Source of the DNA: Bacteroidota bacterium
GTDB taxonomy: Bacteria; Bacteroidota; Ignavibacteria; Tepidaquicellales; Tepidaquicellaceae
Assembly (NCBI GenBank): GCA_023429265.1
Contig: JAEYVS010000158.1
Coordinates: 1 to 7,251 of the forward strand
Reading direction: 5' to 3'
DNA length: 7,251 bases
The notes beneath the pieces are model-generated. The model was not told where the DNA came from. It was given only the letters and a program-made list of their open reading frames with translations, and searched no databases. Below, one piece after another: positions 1 to 5,700 of the stretch. The position numbers and the translations under genes were made by a program. Within the stretch, counting starts at the first letter, position 1, and each line of letters starts with the position of its first letter.

Positions 1-689
1 ACAGATTTTTGATTTATAGGATCCACCTCATACTCCCATTGACCATCTGCTTTTCCAAGTAATGCATAACCGGACGCAGGGTGCTCGGAAAAAATACCGG
101 AATACCTGTGCCTGTGTATCTTGTAGATCATATCGATCTTACCGTCCGGGCTGTTTGTAAATGTTTGAGTAGTAGGATTTAGGGTCCAGTTGTCATATGG
201 TGACCAATCTCCATCCTGTAATAACTCGGTTAATTTATCATAAATCTCTTTATTAACTTCGCTTTCTCCATTTGCATTCTGGTAATGAGAGGAATCGTAA
301 TCAAGTACAATATTATATTCCTTTCCAATGATATGTAATTGTCCTCTCGACACTTCACAGAACCACGAAGAAATTGATTCTGTTGAAGTGCTATAAGCAT
401 TCCACCAATCAGTTCTATGATCTTCCTCTTCAGCCAATAACTCTCCGAAGTAATCCGGTGGATCTCCGGCCGGCCAATCAGAATGAGAAGGCTCTATTGC
501 TTCATTGGAAAATTGAACGTAAACGACCAGTATCCTCATAAAAGAATTTGGCGTTACAAGCGGCTTAAAAGGTCCGGTAATCAATGGCGACACCTCCGTA
601 AAGTCGCATCCATGCCTGTCGGTTGTTTGCGCGGATAAATTTAAGAAAGACAAAAGACAAATAAATAGCGGGAAAAATATTTTCTTCAT
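1..689 (-). CDS. Secreted protein, M6/immune inhibitor A-like metalloprotease N-terminal part (partial)
   Basis: This is the first 229 codons of a gene that starts at 689 and leaves the window at base 1, so it has no stop codon here. Residues 1-20 form a signal peptide (MKK, a hydrophobic core, then LSA before Q21). A segment beginning MRILVVYVQF at 51-60 is followed by WFCEVSRGQL at 109-118 and SPDGKIDMIY at 180-189. That order (a strand-like start, a 'YY/WF..vS.G.l' motif, then an acidic 'DG..D' segment) resembles the region before the HEXXH zinc site in secreted M6/immune-inhibitor-A peptidases. The catalytic motif would lie beyond the window, so the peptidase call is an inference from resemblance. 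An AAGGGG ribosome binding site lies just upstream of the ATG. The gene starts 29 bases after the stop of the YCF48/T9SS gene and is probably co-transcribed with it. A T9SS tail at the unseen C-terminus is plausible. Confidence 0.6.
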   Translation of the reverse strand, partial: MKKIFFPLFICLLSFLNLSAQTTDRHGCDFTEVSPLITGPFKPLVTPNSFMRILVVYVQFSNEAIEPSHSDWPAGDPPDYFGELLAEEEDHRTDWWNAYSTSTESISSWFCEVSRGQLHIIGKEYNIVLDYDSSHYQNANGESEVNKEIYDKLTELLQDGDWSPYDNWTLNPTTQTFTNSPDGKIDMIYKIHRHRYSGIFSEHPASGYALLGKADGQWEYEVDPINQKS

Positions 690-718
690 GCCTACCCCTT
701 GTTTAAAGTTTTAGAAAA

Positions 719-1969
719 TTATTTGATTAAAATAAATTTCCTTGTTAAAGTCTTTTCTTTTGATATCAGCGCATAAAAATATATACCTGACGATAGATGT
801 TCTGCGTTATATATGATAGAATACGTTCCTGCTGAGTGGTATGAATTAACTATCTCATCAATCTGTCGCCCAAGTTGATCAAATACTTTTATGATTACAT
901 CTTGATTTGTGGGTATTGAATAATTCATTGTAGTCTCAGGATTGAAAGGATTTGGATAGTTTTGAGATAAGCTCAATCTTTCAGGAATGTTATTGTTAAT
1001 ATTATGGATACTAACAAGTGGCTCTCCTCCTGTAGTGGTTTTATATATTCTTCCCGAACCGCATGCCCAGCCTGTTTGGTTGTTTAGAAAAAAAATTGAG
1101 CCATTATTCTCCTGAGGAGAAAATAATTCCTGCGTCCAGGTTAATCCTCCATTTGTCGTTTTATATGTTAATTGACCGCTTGCATAACCGGTATCACTGG
1201 ATGGAAAATCCGCACAAGATATTTGATTACTACCCATGGGGACTCTTCCCAGACTATCCCAATTAGAACCAAAATCTGTAGTTTTGAATACTTTTCTCGA
1301 GCTGGAGATAGTCCATCCTGTTGATTCATCACTAAATGTTAGAGAGTACAGTGCGTAACCTGTAGTTCCAACGGGAATATTAACCGAATCCCAGGTTAAA
1401 CCAGCGTTTGTGGTTTTTAAAACTGTGCTGCTTTCACCTGTTATGATCCCATCTGTCTCATTTCTAAAATACATTTGTCTTATAAAACCTGCGGAAGGCT
1501 CCAGATGTGTCGTATCAAAGCTAACACCCCCATTTGTGGTTTTAAGTACCTTATCACCTGAACCCGATACCCAGCCGGTATTCTCATTTATAAAAAAACA
1601 GGTAAAATAAGTATGCCCAGTCCCAAATAAGGTATCACTGATAACCGACCATGTATCTCCTCCGTCAATGGATTTTATTATCGTTTCAAAGCCCCCTACA
1701 CAATATACAATATTCTCATTAACAGGGTGGATCGTATATAAAGGCTTATTCGTTGATTGAGGGGGAAGTGTTAGCTGTATCCAGTTAATACCGCTGTTTG
1801 TGGTTTTAAATACTACGCCTTGACCTCCGCATATAAATCCCGTATTTTCATTGATGAACTTAGTGTCTCTCAATGGAATTGATGTCCCGGATTGTTGTAT
1901 TATCCATTGAGCATCACCTGCCTGAGGCAAAAGCAATACGAGTAATATTAGTGGTAATAATCTTTTCAT
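719..1969 (-). CDS. YCF48-like beta-propeller protein with T9SS type A sorting domain
   Basis: A 416-residue exported protein. Residues 1-20 are a signal peptide (MKRLLPLILLVLLLPQAGDA). Seven copies of a YCF48/BNR-type blade motif (F/Y/L-K-T-T-N-G-G-x-x-W) start near residues 54, 98, 142, 184, 228, 269 and 309, about 41-46 apart; the last is degenerate. This fits a seven-bladed propeller related to the plant and cyanobacterial photosystem II assembly factor YCF48, although in non-phototrophic Bacteroidota such proteins are secreted and of unknown role. Residues 333-416 are a T9SS type A sorting domain, with NYPNPFNP at 337-344, a V-F-D-x-x-G-R strand at 362-368, S-G-I-Y-F-Y at 394-399 and a final basic KFILIK. 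It is probably exported to the periplasm by Sec, then across the outer membrane by T9SS with the tail removed. No Shine-Dalgarno is evident before the ATG. It is a paralogue of the gene at 2763-4001. The ligand is unknown. Confidence 0.9.
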   Translation of the reverse strand: MKRLLPLILLVLLLPQAGDAQWIIQQSGTSIPLRDTKFINENTGFICGGQGVVFKTTNSGINWIQLTLPPQSTNKPLYTIHPVNENIVYCVGGFETIIKSIDGGDTWSVISDTLFGTGHTYFTCFFINENTGWVSGSGDKVLKTTNGGVSFDTTHLEPSAGFIRQMYFRNETDGIITGESSTVLKTTNAGLTWDSVNIPVGTTGYALYSLTFSDESTGWTISSSRKVFKTTDFGSNWDSLGRVPMGSNQISCADFPSSDTGYASGQLTYKTTNGGLTWTQELFSPQENNGSIFFLNNQTGWACGSGRIYKTTTGGEPLVSIHNINNNIPERLSLSQNYPNPFNPETTMNYSIPTNQDVIIKVFDQLGRQIDEIVNSYHSAGTYSIIYNAEHLSSGIYFYALISKEKTLTRKFILIK

Positions 1970-2168
1970 ATCCGGTTGAAATTTTAAGCTATAATAAAAA
2001 ATTAAGCTAATAATTAATTAATATCAATAGTAATTAATCACAAAATATTTTTTGTATTTTCTTAAAGATTATAAATTTTTTCGTCTACAATATAGTTCTT
2101 TGTGGGTAATTTTGTAATTTGAATAGTTTCTGAATTAATCAAATACCCTGAAGCAGCTTACTAATAAC
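1970..2168. other. AT-rich intergenic region upstream of the YCF48/T9SS gene
   Basis: A non-coding stretch between the terminator at 2169-2194 and the gene starting at 1969. It is very AT-rich and presumably holds that gene's minus-strand promoter, but no convincing core promoter stands out. The direct repeat TTAAGCT occurs at 1984-1990 and 2002-2008, each followed by an ATAAT-like string. No open reading frame in it looks real. Confidence 0.5.
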
Positions 2169-2194
2169 AAAAAAGGACAGCCTTGCGGCTGCCC
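2169..2194 (-). terminator. Intrinsic terminator of the A2M-domain gene
   Basis: Read on the minus strand, an 8-base-pair GC-rich stem (GGGCAGCC with GGCTGTCC, one G-U pair) closes a GCAA tetraloop and is followed directly by six T residues. The arms are at 2187-2194 and 2175-2182 in plus coordinates. It lies 31 bases after the stop codon at 2225. The plus strand has no T tract after the stem, so the terminator acts on minus-strand transcription only. It separates the 2225-4001 genes from the 1-1969 genes. Confidence 0.9.
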
Positions 2195-2224
2195 TGAAAA
2201 TACTTTACATTTACATATGTGCCG

Positions 2225-2581
2225 TTACTTATCGTTGATCTTCATTACCATATCCTGTGAGCTTCCATTTACATCCGTGTAGTACATCAGCATTCCCTGC
2301 GCGGGATTTACTGTGTATGTCCCCGGTATCTGCGCTCTGACGATGTATGAGAATTCGTATGACTCTCCATACAGATGTGTCGCAAAGAATGTAACTTTAT
2401 CATCACGGATATCCTTATCGGCATACCACCATCTCCACCAGAAGTAGTCATACCCGGTATAATTTGGTTCTTCCTCTAATTCCTCACAGGATAAACCATT
2501 CATCCTGTCATATTCTTGGGCTTGAGTATGATTACTTAAAATTATTAAAACCAATATTAACTTTAATTTTAAAATGTTCAT
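2225..2581 (-). CDS. Small exported protein: stand-alone alpha-2-macroglobulin C-terminal (MG10-like) domain
   Basis: A 118-residue protein. Residues 1-22 form a signal peptide (a Leu/Ile-rich core ending HTQAQ, probable cut after A21). From about residue 44 to the end it matches, in order and spacing, the extreme C-terminal domain of bacterial alpha-2-macroglobulins as I know them: an aromatic/Trp cluster (47-52), IRDDKVTFFAT at 58-68, YEFSYIVRA at 75-83, PGTY at 86-89, PAQGMLMY at 93-100, then a V-x-G turn. In full-length family members this domain closes a roughly 1,500-2,000-residue protease-trapping protein. Here the bait region, thioester domain and other MG domains are absent, and no trace of them is visible in the 181 bases upstream. 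Either it is a remnant that kept or gained a signal peptide, or a reduced secreted domain with its own role. C32 is too far from the signal peptide to be a lipobox cysteine. No Shine-Dalgarno is seen. The homology is strong; the function is unknown. Confidence 0.85.
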   Translation of the reverse strand: MNILKLKLILVLIILSNHTQAQEYDRMNGLSCEELEEEPNYTGYDYFWWRWWYADKDIRDDKVTFFATHLYGESYEFSYIVRAQIPGTYTVNPAQGMLMYYTDVNGSSQDMVMKINDK

Positions 2582-2625
2582 TATTTTGGATTTTAAGTTG
2601 ATATATAAAAAATTAATTTAAAAAC

Positions 2626-2710
2626 AAAAGGGTGAGAATTAAACTCATAATATATGATTTTACTCTTTAATCTATCCTTGCAGGGAATTTTAAGGAGCTC
2701 TCGCCCTTTT
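2626..2710. other. Long paired element between two minus-strand genes; possible structured RNA or terminator
   Basis: Two 12-base arms (AAAAGGGTGAGA at 2626-2637 and TCTCGCCCTTTT at 2699-2710) pair fully as plus-strand RNA with one G-U, enclosing 61 bases. The enclosed part can form two smaller hairpins: ATTAAA 2638-2643 with TTTAAT 2666-2671, and TCCTT 2675-2679 with AAGGA 2692-2696. T-rich runs follow the outer stem on both strands. As minus-strand RNA one pair becomes a C-A mismatch. It could terminate the 2763-4001 gene or be a small RNA. The rest of 2582-2762 shows nothing convincing. Confidence 0.4.
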
Positions 2711-2762
2711 TATTTTATTTATTTATACTTGTCCGGCGGTATGAGCATTTCCGAACCCTCGT

Positions 2763-4001
2763 TTATTTGGTTAATAGAAACTTTTTGGTTATGAAGTTTT
2801 CACTCGCATACAGGCGGTAAAAATAAACTCCTGACGGAAGCTTATCTGCATTAAAATTTATGGTGTAACTCCCGGGGTCTCTATTCCCATATTCCATAAA
2901 ATCGATTTTTCTACCCAAAAGATCAAACACCTCCAGTTTTATCAATCCTTTTTCTCTTATTGAAAATTTTATGTTCGTAGAATTATTAAATGGATTAGGA
3001 TAGTTTTGCTCCAATATAAAATCATCGGGTATTTCATTTCCCGATTGCAGTATCGAAGAAACACCGCCATTTGTAGTGTGCAGGATCTTGCCGAGATTTC
3101 CCACTGCCCAGACAAGGGAATCATTGTAAGCGTACATTGAACGTATAAATCCATTCCCAAATTGTGAGGTCGTAACCTGCTGAATCCAATCCCTACCTCC
3201 ATTTGTTGATTTATAAATTACACCATTCTCTCCGCCAGCCCATCCTGTACTATCGTCTACAAATTCTACTGTGTAGATATCGTTAGGAAGACTCATTACA
3301 TTTCCAATACTGTCCCAACTGATTCCAAAATCATTAGTTTTATAAACCCCTCCTGAAAATCCTATTAACCATCCGGTTGTATCATTAATAAAAGACTGTC
3401 TCCAAAAGTTTGGTTGTCCGGGACCACCGACTATTGGTACTAGATTCCAATTTATCCCACCATTTGTTGTTCTGAAAAAATTAGCTGCATCACCACACAT
3501 AGCTCCTTCAAAATAATTTCTAAAAAAGATATCGTGCTGAGACGCAAATGTGTGTATTGAGTCAAATGTTGCTCCACCATTTGTAGTTTTGAAAACTATT
3601 TGATCTCCGCATATCCAACCTGTATCTCTATTCAGGAAAAAAGGTGATTCAAAGCTGGGTTGATCAGGCGGGTTGCCATTTCTCAAGGCTATCCAGTTCT
3701 CACCTCCATCAGAGGTTTTGAGAATGGTATTAAACCAACCTGAGGCATATACTACCATCGAATCCACAGGCCAAATACCCTGAATGAGATTATTAGTAGG
3801 GTGAGTTTGAGTGAACCAGTTTTCACCACCATTGGTTGTCTTGTAGATTTGATTATCACCACAAGCCCAGCCGGTAAATTTATTTATAAACTCAACATCA
3901 CGAATAGAATTTGTTGTCCCGGTAGGTTGCAGTATCCATTGGGATTGAACTGATTGAAATGATAAAAATAAAAGTGATAAGAGTAAAAGAATGTTTTTCA
4001 T
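2763..4001 (-). CDS. YCF48-like beta-propeller protein with T9SS type A sorting domain (paralogue 2)
   Basis: A 412-residue exported protein. The frame stays open up to an ATG at 4085, but that would put 28 polar and basic residues before the signal peptide. The ATG at 3999-4001 gives a classic one (MKNILLLLSLLFLSFQSVQS, then QW) and is preferred. Blade motifs (Y/F/L-K-T-T-N-G-G-x-x-W) begin near residues 53, 94, 137, 176, 220, 263 and 307, giving seven as in the paralogue at 719-1969. The mature N-termini also match (QWIIQQSGTS against QWILQPTGTT). Residues 329-412 are the T9SS type A tail: NYPNPFNN at 333-340 (last Pro replaced by Asn), V-F-D-L-L-G-R at 358-364, S-G-V-Y-F-Y at 390-395, ending KKFLLTK. 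It is expected to be a surface or released protein. Its ligand cannot be inferred. The A2M-domain gene follows 181 bases downstream. No Shine-Dalgarno is seen. Confidence 0.9.
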   Translation of the reverse strand: MKNILLLLSLLFLSFQSVQSQWILQPTGTTNSIRDVEFINKFTGWACGDNQIYKTTNGGENWFTQTHPTNNLIQGIWPVDSMVVYASGWFNTILKTSDGGENWIALRNGNPPDQPSFESPFFLNRDTGWICGDQIVFKTTNGGATFDSIHTFASQHDIFFRNYFEGAMCGDAANFFRTTNGGINWNLVPIVGGPGQPNFWRQSFINDTTGWLIGFSGGVYKTNDFGISWDSIGNVMSLPNDIYTVEFVDDSTGWAGGENGVIYKSTNGGRDWIQQVTTSQFGNGFIRSMYAYNDSLVWAVGNLGKILHTTNGGVSSILQSGNEIPDDFILEQNYPNPFNNSTNIKFSIREKGLIKLEVFDLLGRKIDFMEYGNRDPGSYTINFNADKLPSGVYFYRLYASENFITKKFLLTK

Positions 4002-4245
4002 ATACTGGTAGAAAATTATGAATGATCGTTTAGAGAATTTACTGCGGGAAATATTAAAAATCAATATCGATCTGTCATTTAACAATAGCTTAATGGTAAA
4101 TTAAAATATAGTTTTTTTACTTTCTTGTTCAGTTTTTTCAAAATATTAAAGATTAAAAATTTTAATTTTAAATATCGCTATTACGTTTTGGATAATACCT
4201 GCCCGCTAGTACAAACTTTGCCAGCACGATTTACTGAATATCCCC

Positions 4246-4274
4246 TTGACAATAACCGTAAATATTACTATATT
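4246..4274 (+). promoter_or_regulatory. Candidate sigma70-type promoter, TTGACA-N17-TATATT
   Basis: A perfect -35 hexamer (TTGACA, 4246-4251), a 17-base spacer and a 5-of-6 -10 hexamer (TATATT, 4269-4274) on the plus strand. It is the best core-promoter match in the intergenic region, but it lies about 400 bases before sdhC, which would give a long leader. AT-rich sequence produces chance matches, and the Bacteroidota major sigma factor often prefers a different consensus. Confidence 0.4.
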
Positions 4275-4310
4275 AATATTGGTTTGAACGTAGTATGCTC
4301 TATCCGTTCC

Positions 4311-4338
4311 TTGACATAACATTCGTACGAATTAGATT
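4311..4338 (+). promoter_or_regulatory. Candidate promoter with a palindromic operator-like spacer
   Basis: TTGACA at 4311-4316 and TAGATT at 4333-4338 are separated by 16 bases. The last 12 spacer bases, ATTCGTACGAAT at 4321-4332, are a perfect palindrome. A repressor bound there would cover the core promoter. The nearest gene in this direction is sdhC, about 340 bases away. The palindrome is directly visible; its regulatory role is inference. Confidence 0.35.
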
Positions 4339-4470
4339 CAATCAGTGACAATATAAAAGCTATCAAATAAAATTCCTGTAATTCCGCCAAAAGGGGTGAG
4401 TTATTGGCTAAATAGAAAGGGAAATAAAATTAGTGATAATTGGTGTTAATATGTGGTATGCAAACAGAAA

Positions 4471-4543
4471 AAAAATTCCTCCGGGAAACACCATTTAGGA
4501 AACTCCTGTTTTTACAAACCAAAAATTCTGTCCGGAACCACAA
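4471..4543. repeat. Imperfect direct-repeat pair in the sdhC leader
   Basis: Bases 4471-4493 and 4521-4543, 50 bases apart, share AAAAATTC, then a CCGG-containing core and an A-rich, C-containing end. AAATTCTGT recurs exactly at 4523-4531 and 4542-4550. Such spacing could suit two sites for a regulator, or may be chance in AT-rich DNA. Confidence 0.3.
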
Positions 4544-4595
4544 ATTCTGTAAACAATTAAAAAAACAATCAAAGCATTTTTAACCCATTTGTGGT
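4537..4595 (+). repeat. 9-base perfect inverted repeat upstream of sdhC
   Basis: ACCACAAAT at 4537-4545 and ATTTGTGGT at 4587-4595 are perfect reverse complements with 41 bases between them. A second pair, TGGTGTT 4441-4447 and AACACCA 4487-4493, lies just before. The right arm overlaps the -35 of the proximal promoter candidate. They may form leader-RNA stems or paired protein-binding half-sites. Confidence 0.35.
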
Positions 4596-4617
4596 AAATA
4601 AGTAAATTGTATATAAA
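4589..4617 (+). promoter_or_regulatory. Candidate proximal promoter of sdhCD
   Basis: TTGTGG at 4589-4594, a 17-base spacer and TATAAA at 4612-4617 would start transcription near 4624, about 53 bases before the sdhC ATG. The -35 is poor (3 of 6) and the -10 good (5 of 6). Its position is the most natural for sdhCD among the candidates here. Confidence 0.35.
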
Positions 4618-4676
4618 GAGAGAAATCTTTAATTTTTAGCAGTCAATTACAAATGTAATTTAAAGCCTCATACCAA

Positions 4677-5120
4677 ATGTCGGAATTAGACAGTTCAAGA
4701 GCCTCAGCCAGCAAAATAAAAACATATTCACAAAAGAACAAATGGATCAGCGAGAATCTTTCATACAGAAAAGATACCGGGAGCCGGGCGTGGATCTTGC
4801 ACCGCATTACGGGACTTGCTTTGATAGGATATTTATTCCTCCACATATATTCACTCAGCCCGCTGACACAGGGACGAGAGGCATTCGACAATTCCATTAA
4901 AATGTACACAACCCCATTCTTTATGGTATTAGAGTGGTTCTTGTTTGCTTTTGTTCTATTCCATTCATTAAACGGGATAAGGATCGTGCTGGTGGACTGG
5001 GCAGACGGCGCACGTTATCACAGGCAGCTATACTGGATATCCTGGGTAGCCGGAATCCTGATGTTTTTAGCAATGGGAGCATTGATGTTTTCACACGAAA
5101 TAAAGGGATTATTTCAATAA
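4677..5120 (+). CDS. sdhC: Succinate dehydrogenase cytochrome b subunit SdhC
   Basis: A 147-residue membrane anchor of succinate:quinone oxidoreductase (complex II), which passes electrons from succinate oxidation to quinone. A polar cytoplasmic N-terminus of about 35 residues leads into W39-I-L-H-R-I-T-G46, the conserved start of helix I near the quinone site. Predicted membrane helices are about 41-62, 81-105 and 116-139. H96 in FHSLNGIR matches the heme b ligand of SdhC in other bacteria (His84 in E. coli, HVVVGIR). H56 in helix I is a likely second heme ligand. D107-W108 occupy the place of the D-Y pair of SdhD. sdhD follows after 12 bases. No Shine-Dalgarno is visible before the ATG, which is the only reasonable start. 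The protein aligns without gaps to SdhD (offset 24 residues) from D33 to D107, so the two appear paralogous. Confidence 0.92.
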   Translation: MSELDSSRASASKIKTYSQKNKWISENLSYRKDTGSRAWILHRITGLALIGYLFLHIYSLSPLTQGREAFDNSIKMYTTPFFMVLEWFLFAFVLFHSLNGIRIVLVDWADGARYHRQLYWISWVAGILMFLAMGALMFSHEIKGLFQ

Positions 5121-5132
5121 ACTTCATAATTA

Positions 5133-5519
5133 ATGTATAAATACAAAGGTACTAAAGATTCAGGCGGCAGAAGCTGGCTACTGCAAAGGATAACAGGCTT
5201 AGCACTTGTAGTATTTATGATAGGCCATTATGTGCTGATGCACTACACACCTGAATCAGGACATACATATGACGCTGTACTCGGCAGAATGCAATATTCC
5301 TGGTACAGGATAATCGACATTGTGTTTGTGACGCTGGCTATGTATCACGGAATGAATGGAGTCTGGGGAATATTCAGAGATTACCAGCTCAAGACCTGGC
5401 AGAATTATGCGATAGTTTCCGCAATTATAATATTCGGAGCCGCATTTGTAGCCTGGGGATATGTGATTATTTTCTCAATTCCTTATGTAAACACAGGTTC
5501 AGCATTAGTAACCCCTTGA
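5133..5519 (+). CDS. sdhD: Succinate dehydrogenase membrane anchor subunit SdhD
   Basis: A 128-residue partner of SdhC. It has three predicted membrane helices (about 17-38, 58-82 and 92-116) and the same W-x-x-x-R-I-T-G start (15-22). H72 followed by D83-Y84 reproduces the E. coli SdhD pattern in which His71 ligates heme b and Tyr83, 12 residues later, lines the quinone site. H32 in helix I lies 40 residues before H72, exactly as H56 does before H96 in SdhC. Four histidines placed this way match the ligand layout of di-heme enzymes such as Wolinella FrdC and Bacillus SdhC. The start is ATG 5133, 12 bases after sdhC, with no clear Shine-Dalgarno; translational coupling is likely. An intrinsic terminator follows, and the flavoprotein and iron-sulfur genes sdhA and sdhB are not next in line. 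Confidence 0.9.
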   Translation: MYKYKGTKDSGGRSWLLQRITGLALVVFMIGHYVLMHYTPESGHTYDAVLGRMQYSWYRIIDIVFVTLAMYHGMNGVWGIFRDYQLKTWQNYAIVSAIIIFGAAFVAWGYVIIFSIPYVNTGSALVTP

Positions 5520-5526
5520 TAATAAA

Positions 5527-5560
5527 TAGCTTAAAGTTTAGTATTTAGGCTACTTTTTTT
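5527..5560 (+). terminator. Intrinsic terminator of sdhCD
   Basis: A 9-base-pair stem (TAGCTTAAA 5527-5535 with TTTAGGCTA 5544-5552, one G-U pair) closes an 8-base loop and is followed after one C by seven T residues (5554-5560); another T run starts at 5564. It begins 8 bases after the sdhD stop. It implies that sdhCD is transcribed without sdhAB. Confidence 0.8.
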
Positions 5561-5688
5561 AATGTTTTTTTACTTAATTTTTTTTTAAAATAGTATTCCT
5601 TATTTTGGAAAAAATCAATATATTGCACTAAATTAATTTTAAATTTATCTTTCCCAAATCTAACCACAAAGAAATATTTAAAAACCAT

Positions 5689-5695
5689 TAAGGAG
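5689..5695 (+). promoter_or_regulatory. Strong ribosome binding site of the Hc1 gene
   Basis: TAAGGAG lies 5 bases before the ATG at 5701. It is the only near-consensus Shine-Dalgarno among the plus-strand genes here, where sdhC, sdhD and lepA have none. This fits the high expression expected of a nucleoid protein. Confidence 0.75.
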
Positions 5696-5700
5696 CAAAA

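Larger units (their letters stand above)
4002..4676. other. 675-base divergent intergenic region
   Basis: This non-coding region separates the minus-strand YCF48/T9SS gene from plus-strand sdhC and should carry promoters for both. On the plus strand it holds sigma70-like candidates at 4246-4274, 4311-4338 and 4589-4617, plus a weaker GTGACA-N17-TAAAAT match at 4345-4373. The part near sdhC has a direct-repeat pair (4471-4493, 4521-4543) and two inverted-repeat pairs. On the minus strand only a weak ATGACA-N16-TAATAT match is seen upstream of 4001. The 64-codon plus-strand frame at 4125-4319 shows no protein-like character. No tRNA or recognised riboswitch was found. Confidence 0.6.

Noticed and set aside
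2716..2762. Frame on the minus strand just after the YCF48 stop that reads EGSEMLIPPDKYK then stop
   Set aside because: It looks protein-like, but it is only about 20 codons long, opens inside the sorting-domain code and has no known match; treated as chance.
1060..3870. Recurring 'ccaccatttgtagttttga'-like strings every 120-135 bases
   Set aside because: They are the codons of the YCF48 blade motif K-T-T-N-G-G, not a CRISPR array or non-coding repeat.
4002..4085. Upstream ATG extension of the second YCF48/T9SS gene
   Set aside because: It would add 28 residues before a textbook signal peptide; the internal ATG at 4001 is a much better start.
4125..4319. 64-codon plus-strand frame in the divergent intergenic region
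   Set aside because: Composition simply mirrors AT-rich DNA (Phe, Lys, Asn, Tyr), there is no ribosome binding site or domain, and it overlaps the promoter candidates.
4643..4909. 88-codon minus-strand frame overlapping sdhC
   Set aside because: Antisense shadow of a well-supported conserved gene, with no start signals.
4934..5140. 68-codon plus-strand frame overlapping the end of sdhC
   Set aside because: Out-of-frame shadow of sdhC with no family resemblance.
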